From contig NZ_JAIZBG010000001.1 of NCBI RefSeq assembly GCF_022267325.1, forward strand, positions 2,454,001 through 2,518,000: a stretch of DNA of 64,000 bases, in the 5' to 3' direction. Positions 28,743 to 37,487 of the stretch are shown here, piece by piece; within the stretch, counting starts at the first letter, position 1, and each line of letters opens with the position of its first letter. The notes under the pieces are model-generated. The model saw only the letters and a list, made by a program, of their open reading frames with translations, searched no databases and had not been told where the DNA came from. The DNA is from Leptospira sanjuanensis (GTDB lineage: Bacteria > Spirochaetota > Leptospiria > Leptospirales > Leptospiraceae). The translations under genes and the position numbers were made by a program.

Positions 28743-31430
28743 ATGAGCCTTCGAAAAAAAATCACTCTCTATCTTTCCGGCGCCGTATTATCCGCGTTTT
28801 TTCTTATCACGATCGGACAGGCGATTCTCACTTATACGGAATTTAAAAAAGACGAACGAAGAATCGTCCTTATCGAATCGATCCGCGTTCAAAGAGAAGT
28901 GGAAGTTTCTTTCGGAAGACCGTTCGATCGTCTGCTCGGAATCCGGGACGTCGCGCAGGTCTCCAAACAAAGCCGCGGAGAAATCTTGTCCCTTTTAAAA
29001 ACGCTCGCTTCCGAAAACGAACTCGTATTCGGAACCTGGACGATTTGGGAACCGAACGCGTTCGACGGTTCCGATGCGAGATACAGGAACTCGGTCTTTC
29101 ACGATTCGACGGGAAGACTCAACTACTACGTCAATAAATCGGATTCTCCCAAAAACCTGCGCGTCGATCTGAACGTGGATTACGAATCCGAAAACGATAA
29201 GAGCAGCAAGTTCTACTTCGCTCCGAAACGAACCAAGAAGGACGTTGTGATAAGTCCCTATCTCTATTACGCGGGCGATCATAGAATCTGGATCGTGTCC
29301 CTCATAACGCCCGTTTTGCGAAACGGAGTTTTTGCGGGAGTGTTCGGAGTGGATTACATTCTAAAGGACATCTCCGAAAAGATGAAATCGTTCAAACCGC
29401 TGCAAGGAAAAGGTTACGCGAGAATCATCTTTCCGGATGGAACGTTTCTCCCGCCCACCGTCGGAGACGAACCTCCGATCCCTTCCGAAGAATTTCTGAA
29501 AAAGGAAACTGGCGAAACGCATACGCTCGACGAGGAACGTTATTTCAGAGCGATCCTGCCGATGCGTTTTTCCAACTCGGGAACCCAGCTTCATATAGAA
29601 GTGGGAATTCCCCATTCCATCTTTTACGAGGAATTAGCTTCTCTGATTCTGAAAAACACGATCCTCATCTTCGTATTCTCCTTGATCGCATTAGGAGTTC
29701 TTAATTTCTCATTAAAAAAATGGTTTTTAAACGGACTTTCACAGGCGGAAGCGTTTTCCAAGGAAATCGAAAAGGGAAATCTGAACGCCGCGATTCCGCA
29801 TACGGAAGACGACGAACTCGGAACCCTCGTCAATTCATTGGATTCTATGCGGAGAAGTTTAAAGAACGTCCTCGCGGAACTGCAGCTTTCCAACGCGATC
29901 ATCGGAAAGAACAACGAGAAACTCAGAATGGCTCTCGTCGGCGCCGGAATGGCGACCTGGGAACTCGATTTCAAAAGCGGAATCGTCTTCTTTCCGGAGG
30001 GAGAAGTTTCCTTTCTATCGCTGAACGAATCCAGAAAGATGAAGGCGAAGGACTTCTTAAAAAGATTTCACCGCGCACAGAGAATGGAAATGCTTCGTTA
30101 CGTTCAAAAATTCCTGTACGGAAGTTCGAACGAAATCGAAATCCTTTTTCCGAACGTTCTTCCGGAAGGAGTTCGCTGGTTCAGAGCGAGAGGCGGCTGG
30201 GGAAACGCGAACGAGGTTCCGGATCGGGAGAAACTTTCCGGAACGCTTTCGGGAATCGTTTTCGACGTCACCGATTGGAGACAAGCCGAGGATTTAAGAA
30301 AGGCCAACGGAGAAATTTTAATACGAACTCGGATCATCGAAATCCAAAAGAAGGAATTGGAAGACGCGCTCCAAGAACTGAAAAACGCTCAGAACAAATT
30401 GATCACCTCGGAAAAATGGGCCAGCCTCGGTCAGCTTGTTACGAGCATCGCGCACGAGATCAACAATCCGTTGGGCGCGATCAAGGCCGGTCTACAGACG
30501 ATCGAAGCGGTTTCCCAATCCTTTCAAAACAAGATTTTTCAGGTTTCGGTCACGATCCCCCGTTTGGGCGAAGAGGACAGAAATTCCTTTTTCGAAATCT
30601 ACGCGATCGCGATGGACTCCAAAGAACCTCCTCTCGGCTTCAAGATGAGGCAACAGGCGAAATCTCTGGAAAACGCATTAAAGTTTTATAATGTTTTACA
30701 CGCGGAACGGGTTTCGATACTTCTTACGGAACTCGGCCTGCAGGACGTTCACGAACGCTGGGCGCCGTTCCTGAATCATCCGGACGTGTTCGAACTATTG
30801 AGCTTTATCGACTCGACGCTTTCGTTCTTAAGAAACATCAGCGTTATGCGTCTTTCCGTAGAAAAAACGAGAAAGACCGTCTTTGCCCTCAGTTCGTATT
30901 CTTCCCTTTCCGCCAATCGCTCTCCTCGACCGATTCAAATCAGTCGTTCCATTCAAAAAGTATTGGATACCAATCTCAAACTTTCCTTGCGAGACACGCT
31001 CATTCGAATCAAACTCTCCAATCTTCCCACGATCGATTGTGATCCTGAGGAAATTACCCAGGTTTGGACGCATTTGATTCTCAACGCGGTGCAAGCGACG
31101 GGAGGCGCGGGAACGGTGGACATCTACGGTTCGGTGATTCCCGATCGAAACCGAGTCCAAATTTTCATCCAAGACGACGGGCCCGGAATCCGCAAAGATA
31201 TTCAATCCAAGATCTTCGATCCGTTCTTTTCCACGAAGGAACAAGGAGAAGGAATCGGACTCGGCCTGGATATCTGCAAACGCATTTTGGAAAAATACGA
31301 CGGAAGTATCGAACTGATTTCCTCTTCCGTAGGCGCTTGTTTTCGAATCGAATTTCCGATCTCGAATTCCTATCTTGTAAATCCTTCCTCCGAAGAACTC
31401 AAGTCTTCTTCGATCAAAGAGGAAGTTTAA
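28743..31430 (+). CDS. Large membrane sensor histidine kinase
   Basis: 895 residues. Layout: a membrane helix (about 8-30), a periplasmic Cache-like sensor (about 35-300, with GTWTIWEPNAFDG and GVFAGVFGVDYILKDI), a second helix (about 305-325), HAMP (326-380), PAS (about 395-515) and a coiled coil. The H-box SIAHEINNPLGAIKAG follows with His571, and the ATPase domain has its N-box around Asn781 (LILNAVQAT), DDGPGI and GIGLGLDICKRI. His571 and Asn781 are 210 residues apart, about twice the usual distance, so the dimerisation domain carries an insertion of roughly 100 residues. No response regulator is adjacent, so it is an orphan kinase. Confidence 0.9.
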   Translation: MSLRKKITLYLSGAVLSAFFLITIGQAILTYTEFKKDERRIVLIESIRVQREVEVSFGRPFDRLLGIRDVAQVSKQSRGEILSLLKTLASENELVFGTWTIWEPNAFDGSDARYRNSVFHDSTGRLNYYVNKSDSPKNLRVDLNVDYESENDKSSKFYFAPKRTKKDVVISPYLYYAGDHRIWIVSLITPVLRNGVFAGVFGVDYILKDISEKMKSFKPLQGKGYARIIFPDGTFLPPTVGDEPPIPSEEFLKKETGETHTLDEERYFRAILPMRFSNSGTQLHIEVGIPHSIFYEELASLILKNTILIFVFSLIALGVLNFSLKKWFLNGLSQAEAFSKEIEKGNLNAAIPHTEDDELGTLVNSLDSMRRSLKNVLAELQLSNAIIGKNNEKLRMALVGAGMATWELDFKSGIVFFPEGEVSFLSLNESRKMKAKDFLKRFHRAQRMEMLRYVQKFLYGSSNEIEILFPNVLPEGVRWFRARGGWGNANEVPDREKLSGTLSGIVFDVTDWRQAEDLRKANGEILIRTRIIEIQKKELEDALQELKNAQNKLITSEKWASLGQLVTSIAHEINNPLGAIKAGLQTIEAVSQSFQNKIFQVSVTIPRLGEEDRNSFFEIYAIAMDSKEPPLGFKMRQQAKSLENALKFYNVLHAERVSILLTELGLQDVHERWAPFLNHPDVFELLSFIDSTLSFLRNISVMRLSVEKTRKTVFALSSYSSLSANRSPRPIQISRSIQKVLDTNLKLSLRDTLIRIKLSNLPTIDCDPEEITQVWTHLILNAVQATGGAGTVDIYGSVIPDRNRVQIFIQDDGPGIRKDIQSKIFDPFFSTKEQGEGIGLGLDICKRILEKYDGSIELISSSVGACFRIEFPISNSYLVNPSSEELKSSSIKEEV

Positions 31431-31747
31431 GTCGTTTTTCCAACAACACATACCGCGTAGATTCCGTTTTTTGCAAGGCCTCGTTCAGATGTTTCGATTC
31501 GGCGTCCCCCATCCGAAATTCCTTTTTCCGATCGGCATTCCGCTGAAAAACATTCGAACATAAAACTCGTTCGACTTCACGACCGCGTAAAAAAGAATCT
31601 CGTCTCCGTAACGAACGTAATTGCGGACATGACAAGACGCGCAAAAAGAAATGTTATCGTGATTCTTCTTTTCATCGGGCTTGCAGAGGATCCGAGAAAC
31701 CCCGCTAAAACCGGCACAATTCCGAATATACCAAGTTTGCGATTCAT
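31414..31747 (-). pseudogene. Frameshifted gene for a small exported c-type-cytochrome-like protein
   Basis: Read on the minus strand, ATG 31747 has an AAGGA site and starts a signal-peptide-like sequence (MNRKLGIFGIVPVLAGFLGS). The frame then closes, but the next frame continues with KPDEKKNHDNISFCASCHVR, including a CxxCH haem motif, and YGDEILFYAVVKSNEFYVRM. A second shift at a run of five A (about 31533-31537) moves to the third frame, which reads EFRMGDAESKHLNEALQKTE to a stop at 31414. Restoring one base at each place would give a single protein of about 110 residues. The gene is therefore called broken; sequencing error in homopolymers is the alternative. Its end overlaps the kinase gene by 17 bp. 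Confidence 0.5.
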
Positions 31748-32046
31748 GGTGGATTTCCTTATGTTAGTTTTTTCCTACGGGGTTTCTTTTCCCAAGGGAA
31801 GCTAAACCCACCATCGAAGGCAAAGGCTTGAATCTTCATTTTTTCTGTTTTAACGAACAAAATTTTCACTATAATAGATACTACAATCAGCGCATTACCC
31901 AATATCTTTATCAATGAATGACTAACGTAACCGCGAAACAGGAGAGAAAACTCAAAGGGAAGAAAAGGATACGGAATGATAAAAAGAAATAAAAAGCCCC
32001 GACGGAGAATCTTTTCAGCCGAGGATCAAGGAGTGGAGATTTTCAA
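31748..32046. other. AT-rich spacer before the regulator gene
   Basis: About 300 bp without a gene. CACTATAAT (31868-31876) resembles a -10 box on the plus strand, but no plus-strand gene follows it closely. A run of AAAAAGCCCCGACGG near 31994 has no clear partner for a terminator stem. Confidence 0.4.
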
Positions 32047-32670
32047 TTAAAGATTTGCGGTGGAACTGATCCAATAGACGACCGCTTGGGTCAGAGAAGG
32101 ATTTGAAATTTCCTGAAGATCTTTCGCGAGAAAAACGGCGCTGTCACCCGGTGAAAGCAGATTCTTTTTACCGGCAAAAACAAGAGCGACCTCCCCTTCG
32201 ATTACAGTCACGGTTTGCAACTTTTGTTTTTGAAACCACGTCGGAAGAGGAAAACTTCCCTGAGCCAAACGGATCTCCAACACTTCCAGATGGTTTTCTG
32301 CGTCCTTGTATAAAACGCGTGCAATCAGCTTATCCTTGAATAATGCGAGGGTTTTAGATTCTTCTTTTCTGAGAATTTTCGGACCGCCCAAGGAAACGTC
32401 GGGTAAAAACTCCGCCACCCGAGTACGAAGCGCCTTAGACAATTTCCAGAGAATCGCGATACTCGGGGTAGTTTTTCCGGTCTCGATCAGCCCAAGCATC
32501 CCTCGGCTGACCTGCGCGATCTGCGCGACCTTCTCCATGGAGAGTCCTAATTCCAATCTGCGTTTTCGGATTTTCTCACCCAGAAAACTGGTCAAAAAAT
32601 CATCCGAGCATTTTCCGGTTGAATGAGAATCGTTCTGATTTTCTAAACTGCGAGCCATAATCGTATGCAA
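32047..32670 (-). CDS. XRE-family regulator with C-terminal cupin domain
   Basis: 207 residues. A helix-turn-helix of the Cro/C1 type covers about residues 30-90 (LGEKIRKRRLELGLSMEKVA, QVSRGMLGLIETGKTTPSIAILWKL). A small cupin barrel covers about 125-200, with LEVLEIRLAQGSFPLP and GEVALVFAGKKNLLSPGDSAVF. This is the HTH-cupin (PuuR/SutR-like) design, where the cupin binds a small effector. The TTG start at 32670 has AAAGGAGG just upstream; ATG 32658 is too far from it. A GC-rich terminator-like hairpin sits immediately before that ribosome-binding site, and operator-like repeats lie about 120-220 bp upstream, so autoregulation is likely. Confidence 0.85.
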   Translation of the reverse strand: MHTIMARSLENQNDSHSTGKCSDDFLTSFLGEKIRKRRLELGLSMEKVAQIAQVSRGMLGLIETGKTTPSIAILWKLSKALRTRVAEFLPDVSLGGPKILRKEESKTLALFKDKLIARVLYKDAENHLEVLEIRLAQGSFPLPTWFQKQKLQTVTVIEGEVALVFAGKKNLLSPGDSAVFLAKDLQEISNPSLTQAVVYWISSTANL

Positions 32671-32691
32671 AAGAACCTCCTTTCCGACTCT

Positions 32692-32715
32692 AAAAAAAGC
32701 CCGGGAATCCCGGGG
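32692..32715 (-). terminator. Terminator-like hairpin in the leader of the XRE-cupin gene
   Basis: On the minus strand CCCGGG-ATT-CCCGGG forms a 6-bp all-GC stem followed by seven T. It lies only about 7-20 nt before the AAAGGAGG ribosome-binding site of the regulator, so it either ends upstream transcription or acts as an attenuator. Confidence 0.6.
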
Positions 32716-32754
32716 TAGAATAGGGTCTTTTTCAGAGAAAGTTAGAGTTAGAAC

Positions 32755-32771
32755 GGATGTGCTTCACACCC
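32755..32771 (-). promoter_or_regulatory. Second leader hairpin upstream of the XRE-cupin gene
   Basis: On the minus strand GGGTGTG-AAG-CACATCC folds into a 7-bp stem with one G-T pair and a 3-nt loop, 40 nt upstream of the terminator-like hairpin. Together they could form a small cis-acting leader. Confidence 0.35.
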
Positions 32772-32788
32772 GTCGATTAGAAAAATTC

Positions 32789-32892
32789 TCTAAGATATTA
32801 GAATGTCAACGTATATTTCGCTATAACATAATACTTTGTAAGATATATTGAATTTATTGGAAAATATTTTGCTCTTTTTGTAAGATATCTTG
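32789..32892. promoter_or_regulatory. Three AAGATAT operator-like sites
   Basis: TCTAAGATATTAGA (32789-32802, arms TCTAA/TTAGA), TTGTAAGATATATTG (32836-32850) and TTGTAAGATATCTTG (32878-32892, with the perfect palindrome AAGATATCTT). The last two are 42 bp apart, almost exactly four helical turns, and differ at one base. They lie upstream of the XRE-cupin regulator. Confidence 0.45.
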
Positions 32893-33131
32893 GACAAAAG
32901 GATCCGCAAAGACAAACGAATCTCCGATCCGGCTAAAAAAAACATTCCGAGAAAGTCCGGATGCGCCTGCACATACGTTTCGATCACGAGCAGAGGACAC
33001 CAAAGCAGGATGGTAAATTCTTTTTTTCTAATATTCTCGGAAAGCCAAACCCAAAAAGGAAGTTCGATCGCAAGGTTTGGAAACCGTTCCAGAGAAAACG
33101 CACCCAATCGTCCCCCGGCGCGGAAAAGCAA
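32790..33131 (-). other. Possible gene remnant upstream of the regulator
   Basis: A minus-strand open frame of 113 codons. Its first two thirds read like real protein (LERFPNLAIELPFWVWLSEN, FTILLWCPLLVIETYVQAHP, FLGMFFLAGSEIRLSLRILL), while the end runs into the AT-rich operator-like region. There is no clear ribosome-binding site. It may be the decayed end of a membrane-protein gene or chance. The 236 bp from 33132 to the next gene at 33368 show nothing recognisable. Confidence 0.25.
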
Positions 33132-33367
33132 AATTACACGTTATGCGAAACATCTCCCCTAGATCTAAATATTCGCATTCGACGTCTTCTCATCATTTTC
33201 TTTTAAGAAAAAAGGCAAAAACGCGATTCCCATAAGAATTCAATACGTTCCAAGAAAAAGAATCAATGGAACGAAAGAATCCTTTCGGAGGATCGAAACG
33301 GAAGAATACCGCAAAATCGTTTTGAGTGGACAGAGAAAACGGAGATCGGGATTCTATGGTTTAGAAT

Positions 33368-34459
<1,092 letters not shown>

Positions 34460-35473
34460 CAGTGTTCGTGAACCCGGATCTTTCTTTTTTCCAGGACGCC
34501 GGCGTCGTAGTCGCGTATGTTTTGCACGCTTCCTTCCAACTTCATATCCAACATCTGGTTGAAATCGCAATCATACATTGCGCCGTCCCAACCTACGCTG
34601 AACGTATTCCTGCACATCACTCCGCGAGCCGCGATCGGATTATAGGAAGTCACGAGCTTTTCCATATATCCGTCCAAATTTCCGCTGTCTATCAGATATT
34701 CCAAATATCTAGAAATCGGCATATTCGTAATCGTGAATAAAGAATTAAACCGAATTCCGAATTGTTTTTGAAGCGAGATTTTGAATTCGCGTTCTAAAGT
34801 CGTCTGCCCCCCGGGTAAAAACGCGCCCGCGGGATTGTAGACGAGATTCAACACGAGCCCCGAATCCGGATCGCCGTAACCTACCGCATTCAATCGTTTC
34901 AGAGCTTCGATCGAACGATCAAAAACGCCGTCCCCTCTCTGTGCATCCGTTCTTCTTTTTTCAAAGTAAGGAAGGCTGGATACGACTTCCACTTTTTGAT
35001 CCGCGTAGAATTGCGGAAGATCCTTGTATCGTTCACCCGCAAGAAGAATCGTTAGATTGCACCGAACCATAACCTTCTTTCCGAGACGTCTAAGTTCGGT
35101 TACGAGCCAACGGAATTCGGGATTCATTTCCGGCGCTCCGCCGGTGATATCTACCGTGGAAATCGGACTTACGGCAAGAACGCCCAAACAATGAAGCATG
35201 GTCTCCTTGCTCATAATTTCTTTTCGATCCGGGCCTGCGTCCACATGACAATGTTTGCAGGTTTGATTACAAAGTTTTCCGAGATTCATCTGAAAGATTT
35301 CGGTCGGTACGGGACGCAACTCTCCGACTCCCGATTCGATCAGACGATCCGTAAACGAAGGAAGATTCTTCCGTTGAAAAACTTCCTCTAAAATTTCGAA
35401 CTGTCTTTCGGGAGAAACGAGCTCGCTTCCCCTGAACTGAAGAGATTTCAAGATCATTCCTCTCGCTGACCGA

Positions 35474-35812
35474 TCACATTCCCAGTTCTTTGACCTTATT
35501 CATCATCTGAACCGAATGAACGAGAGAAGCGCCGCCGCGGATCGCCGCAGCAACGTGAACCGCTTCCATCAAGCCGGCCTCGCTCACTCCCTTTTCCAAA
35601 GTATCGGTCGTATATGCGTCGATACAATAAGGACATTGAATCGCATGAGAAACGGCCAATGCGATCAGGGACTTTTCACGCGCGGTCAAAGCGCCTTCCG
35701 CAAAAACGTCACCGTAGTAGTCGAAAAATTTTTTCGCAAGATCGGGTTGAAACTCGCCGATGTTTCCGAATTTCTTGAGATCTTCGGGAACGTAATAGGA
35801 TTCTTTAGACAT
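35474..35812 (-). CDS. Arsenosugar-associated peroxidase-like (CMD family) protein
   Basis: 112 residues, carboxymuconolactone-decarboxylase/AhpD fold. The CxxC pair and proton relay are visible in REKSLIALAVSHAIQCPYCI followed by DAYTTDTLEKG; the Cys-Pro-Tyr-Cys motif is the redox centre of AhpD-like peroxidases. Proteins of this subtype are typically encoded next to ArsS. It would reduce peroxides or handle a thiol-bound intermediate in the cytoplasm. It lies between the arsS and DUF4395 genes in the same direction. Confidence 0.88.
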   Translation of the reverse strand: MSKESYYVPEDLKKFGNIGEFQPDLAKKFFDYYGDVFAEGALTAREKSLIALAVSHAIQCPYCIDAYTTDTLEKGVSEAGLMEAVHVAAAIRGGASLVHSVQMMNKVKELGM

Positions 35813-35878
35813 GTGGATTCCTTTTTTAAACTTTAAAAAATTCTAATTTACTTTTTTCGATTTCAACTTGCAGATCGG

Positions 35879-36367
35879 TCAGGATTGTTTCGACGGAAAG
35901 GTGAGATGATTGCATTTTTCGCAGACTTCCTGCGGTATAATTCCCCATCGCATCAAATAACCGAAAACGAAACAACCGGCGCAAAAACCGACGAAGGATT
36001 CCAAACCGGAAAAAAAGATCAGAATACCGAGCACGATTTGAAACGCGAAAATCTGTCCCTGCAAAAGCAAAATCAGAGACGTTAGGCTAAACAGAAACCC
36101 GATCGACTGCGCAAAACGTTTCGGTGGTCCTGCTGTTTCCCGGTTTCCCAACCCCAATAAGGGAACGATACCATGAATCGCGATCTTCGCAAAGAGAGAA
36201 AATTTCGGACCGTATAAAACTCTCGCCGTAAATCCGTAGAGCAACGCAAGATTCAGCCAAATCGATTGAGTCAAGACGGTCGCAATCGTCAGAAAAAACA
36301 CGAGTCCCGCCACCGATCTCGCGGCGTATTCGTTGACCGAATCGGGAAAACTACCTATTTGAATCAT
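35879..36367 (-). CDS. DUF4395 membrane protein
   Basis: 162 residues from ATG 36367, which is preceded by GAGGGTGG; an ATG at 36418 lacks a site. The order DSVNEYAARSVAGLVFFLTI, LLYGFTARVLYGPKFSLFAK and LESFVGFCAGCFVFGYLMRWGII is the DUF4395 pattern, with about four membrane helices and the conserved FCAGC cysteines. The C-terminal tail adds a CEKC pair that could bind metal. DUF4395 proteins often occur beside thioredoxin or rhodanese genes; a divergent rhodanese gene is next door. It is the first gene of the three-gene leftward unit ending in arsS. Confidence 0.82.
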   Translation of the reverse strand: MIQIGSFPDSVNEYAARSVAGLVFFLTIATVLTQSIWLNLALLYGFTARVLYGPKFSLFAKIAIHGIVPLLGLGNRETAGPPKRFAQSIGFLFSLTSLILLLQGQIFAFQIVLGILIFFSGLESFVGFCAGCFVFGYLMRWGIIPQEVCEKCNHLTFPSKQS

Positions 36368-36468
36368 AAGTCCACCACCCTCTTGGATAACGTCAGTCCT
36401 CTTCTTTAGACCCATCATTCAATTAGAATTGTCACATCCATTTCTGCAATAACTAAAAATTTTTACTA

Positions 36469-36496
36469 TAACGTTAAAATATCCGCTATAACGGAT
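36469..36496. promoter_or_regulatory. Operator-like palindromes in the divergent promoter region
   Basis: TAACGTTA (36469-36476, perfect palindrome) and ATCCG-CTATAA-CGGAT (36481-36496, 5-bp arms). They lie midway between the DUF4395/arsS unit and the rhodanese/cytochrome unit. The 9-mer CGCTATAAC within the second also occurs at 32819-32827 upstream of the XRE-cupin gene. They could be -10 boxes instead of, or as well as, operators. Confidence 0.4.
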
Positions 36497-36611
36497 TAAG
36501 GCTTGCTTTTTCGAAAAACCGTTTTTCAATCGCCAAAATGAAATTCTTAGAACTCTTTTTTGATTCTAAATGATAGAAAGAAGAGATTTCCGGAAAGATC
36601 GGAAAAACTAT

Positions 36612-37487
36612 ATGAAATCCAAATCCTTCCTTTACACTTTAATTCTTTTGGTTCCGACCTTGCTTTGGTCTCAAAAATCGGAATCTTGGATTTTAACTTC
36701 GGGAGAAGCGAAAGCGATTCTTTCCAATAGCCTCGTTTTGGACACAAGATCGCGTTCCGTATTTTACAGGGAACATATCAACGGTTCCCGTTCTGTGACT
36801 TGGGAAGAATTCTCCGTATCGGAACTTCCCCGCAAAGGGAATCTCCTCCCGCTCGACGTTCTCAAAAAGAAACTCGAGGCTTACGGGATCAGAAACGACC
36901 AGCCCGTTCTCGTGATCAGCGAAACCAAAAACAATTGGGGCGAGGACGGAAGAATCGTTTGGATGCTGCGTTCGCTCGGACATCACAACGCGTTTCTTGT
37001 CGACGGAGGTTACTCCGCCTTAAAACAGTTAGGCGCCCCCGTTTCCAATCAAGGCGAACCCAAACAAATCGGCTCCTTCAAGATTCAACTCGACTCGAAC
37101 CTGAGCGCGACCTCTTCCGAAATCAGATCCAATCTCAAAAATAAAAAATACGTCTTTTTGGACACGAGAGAGGAGCGCGAATTCAAGGGCGAAACTCCTT
37201 ACGGGGAATCGAGGGGCGGACATATCCCGGGCGCCAAACATCTTTATTACAAAGTTTTGTTAAACGAAGACGGAATCCTTCTACCATCCGAGAAGATTTC
37301 CGAAAAGATCAAGGAACTCGGAATTTCCAGGGATTCTATCGTCGTTTCCTATTGTACGGGCGGAATTCGCTCCGCTTGGGTGACCGCTGTGTTGCGGAAC
37401 GAAGGCTTCAACGCTAAAAATTACGCCGGGTCCATGTGGGAATGGTCCTCCGGAAACGAGAAGGAATACCCGCTGACGCTGAAATGA
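36612..37487 (+). CDS. Periplasmic sulfurtransferase with two rhodanese domains
   Basis: 291 residues from ATG 36612, which gives a clean signal peptide (SFLYTLILLVPTLLWSQ); an upstream ATG at 36570 would bury it. The first rhodanese domain (about 25-140) has no cysteine at the active-site loop (VLVISETKNNWGEDG). The second (about 150-285) has the active Cys248 in VVSYCTGGIRSAW. This inactive-plus-active pair is usual for thiosulfate or mercaptopyruvate sulfurtransferases. It would handle sulfane sulfur outside the inner membrane. Its stop codon overlaps the start of the pentaheme cytochrome gene (ATGA). Confidence 0.87.
   Translation: MKSKSFLYTLILLVPTLLWSQKSESWILTSGEAKAILSNSLVLDTRSRSVFYREHINGSRSVTWEEFSVSELPRKGNLLPLDVLKKKLEAYGIRNDQPVLVISETKNNWGEDGRIVWMLRSLGHHNAFLVDGGYSALKQLGAPVSNQGEPKQIGSFKIQLDSNLSATSSEIRSNLKNKKYVFLDTREEREFKGETPYGESRGGHIPGAKHLYYKVLLNEDGILLPSEKISEKIKELGISRDSIVVSYCTGGIRSAWVTAVLRNEGFNAKNYAGSMWEWSSGNEKEYPLTLK

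Noticed and set aside
29720..30691. 323-codon open frame in another frame of the sensor kinase gene
   Set aside because: Arg/Ser/Gly-rich shadow of the kinase reading frame, which carries clear PAS and H-box motifs.
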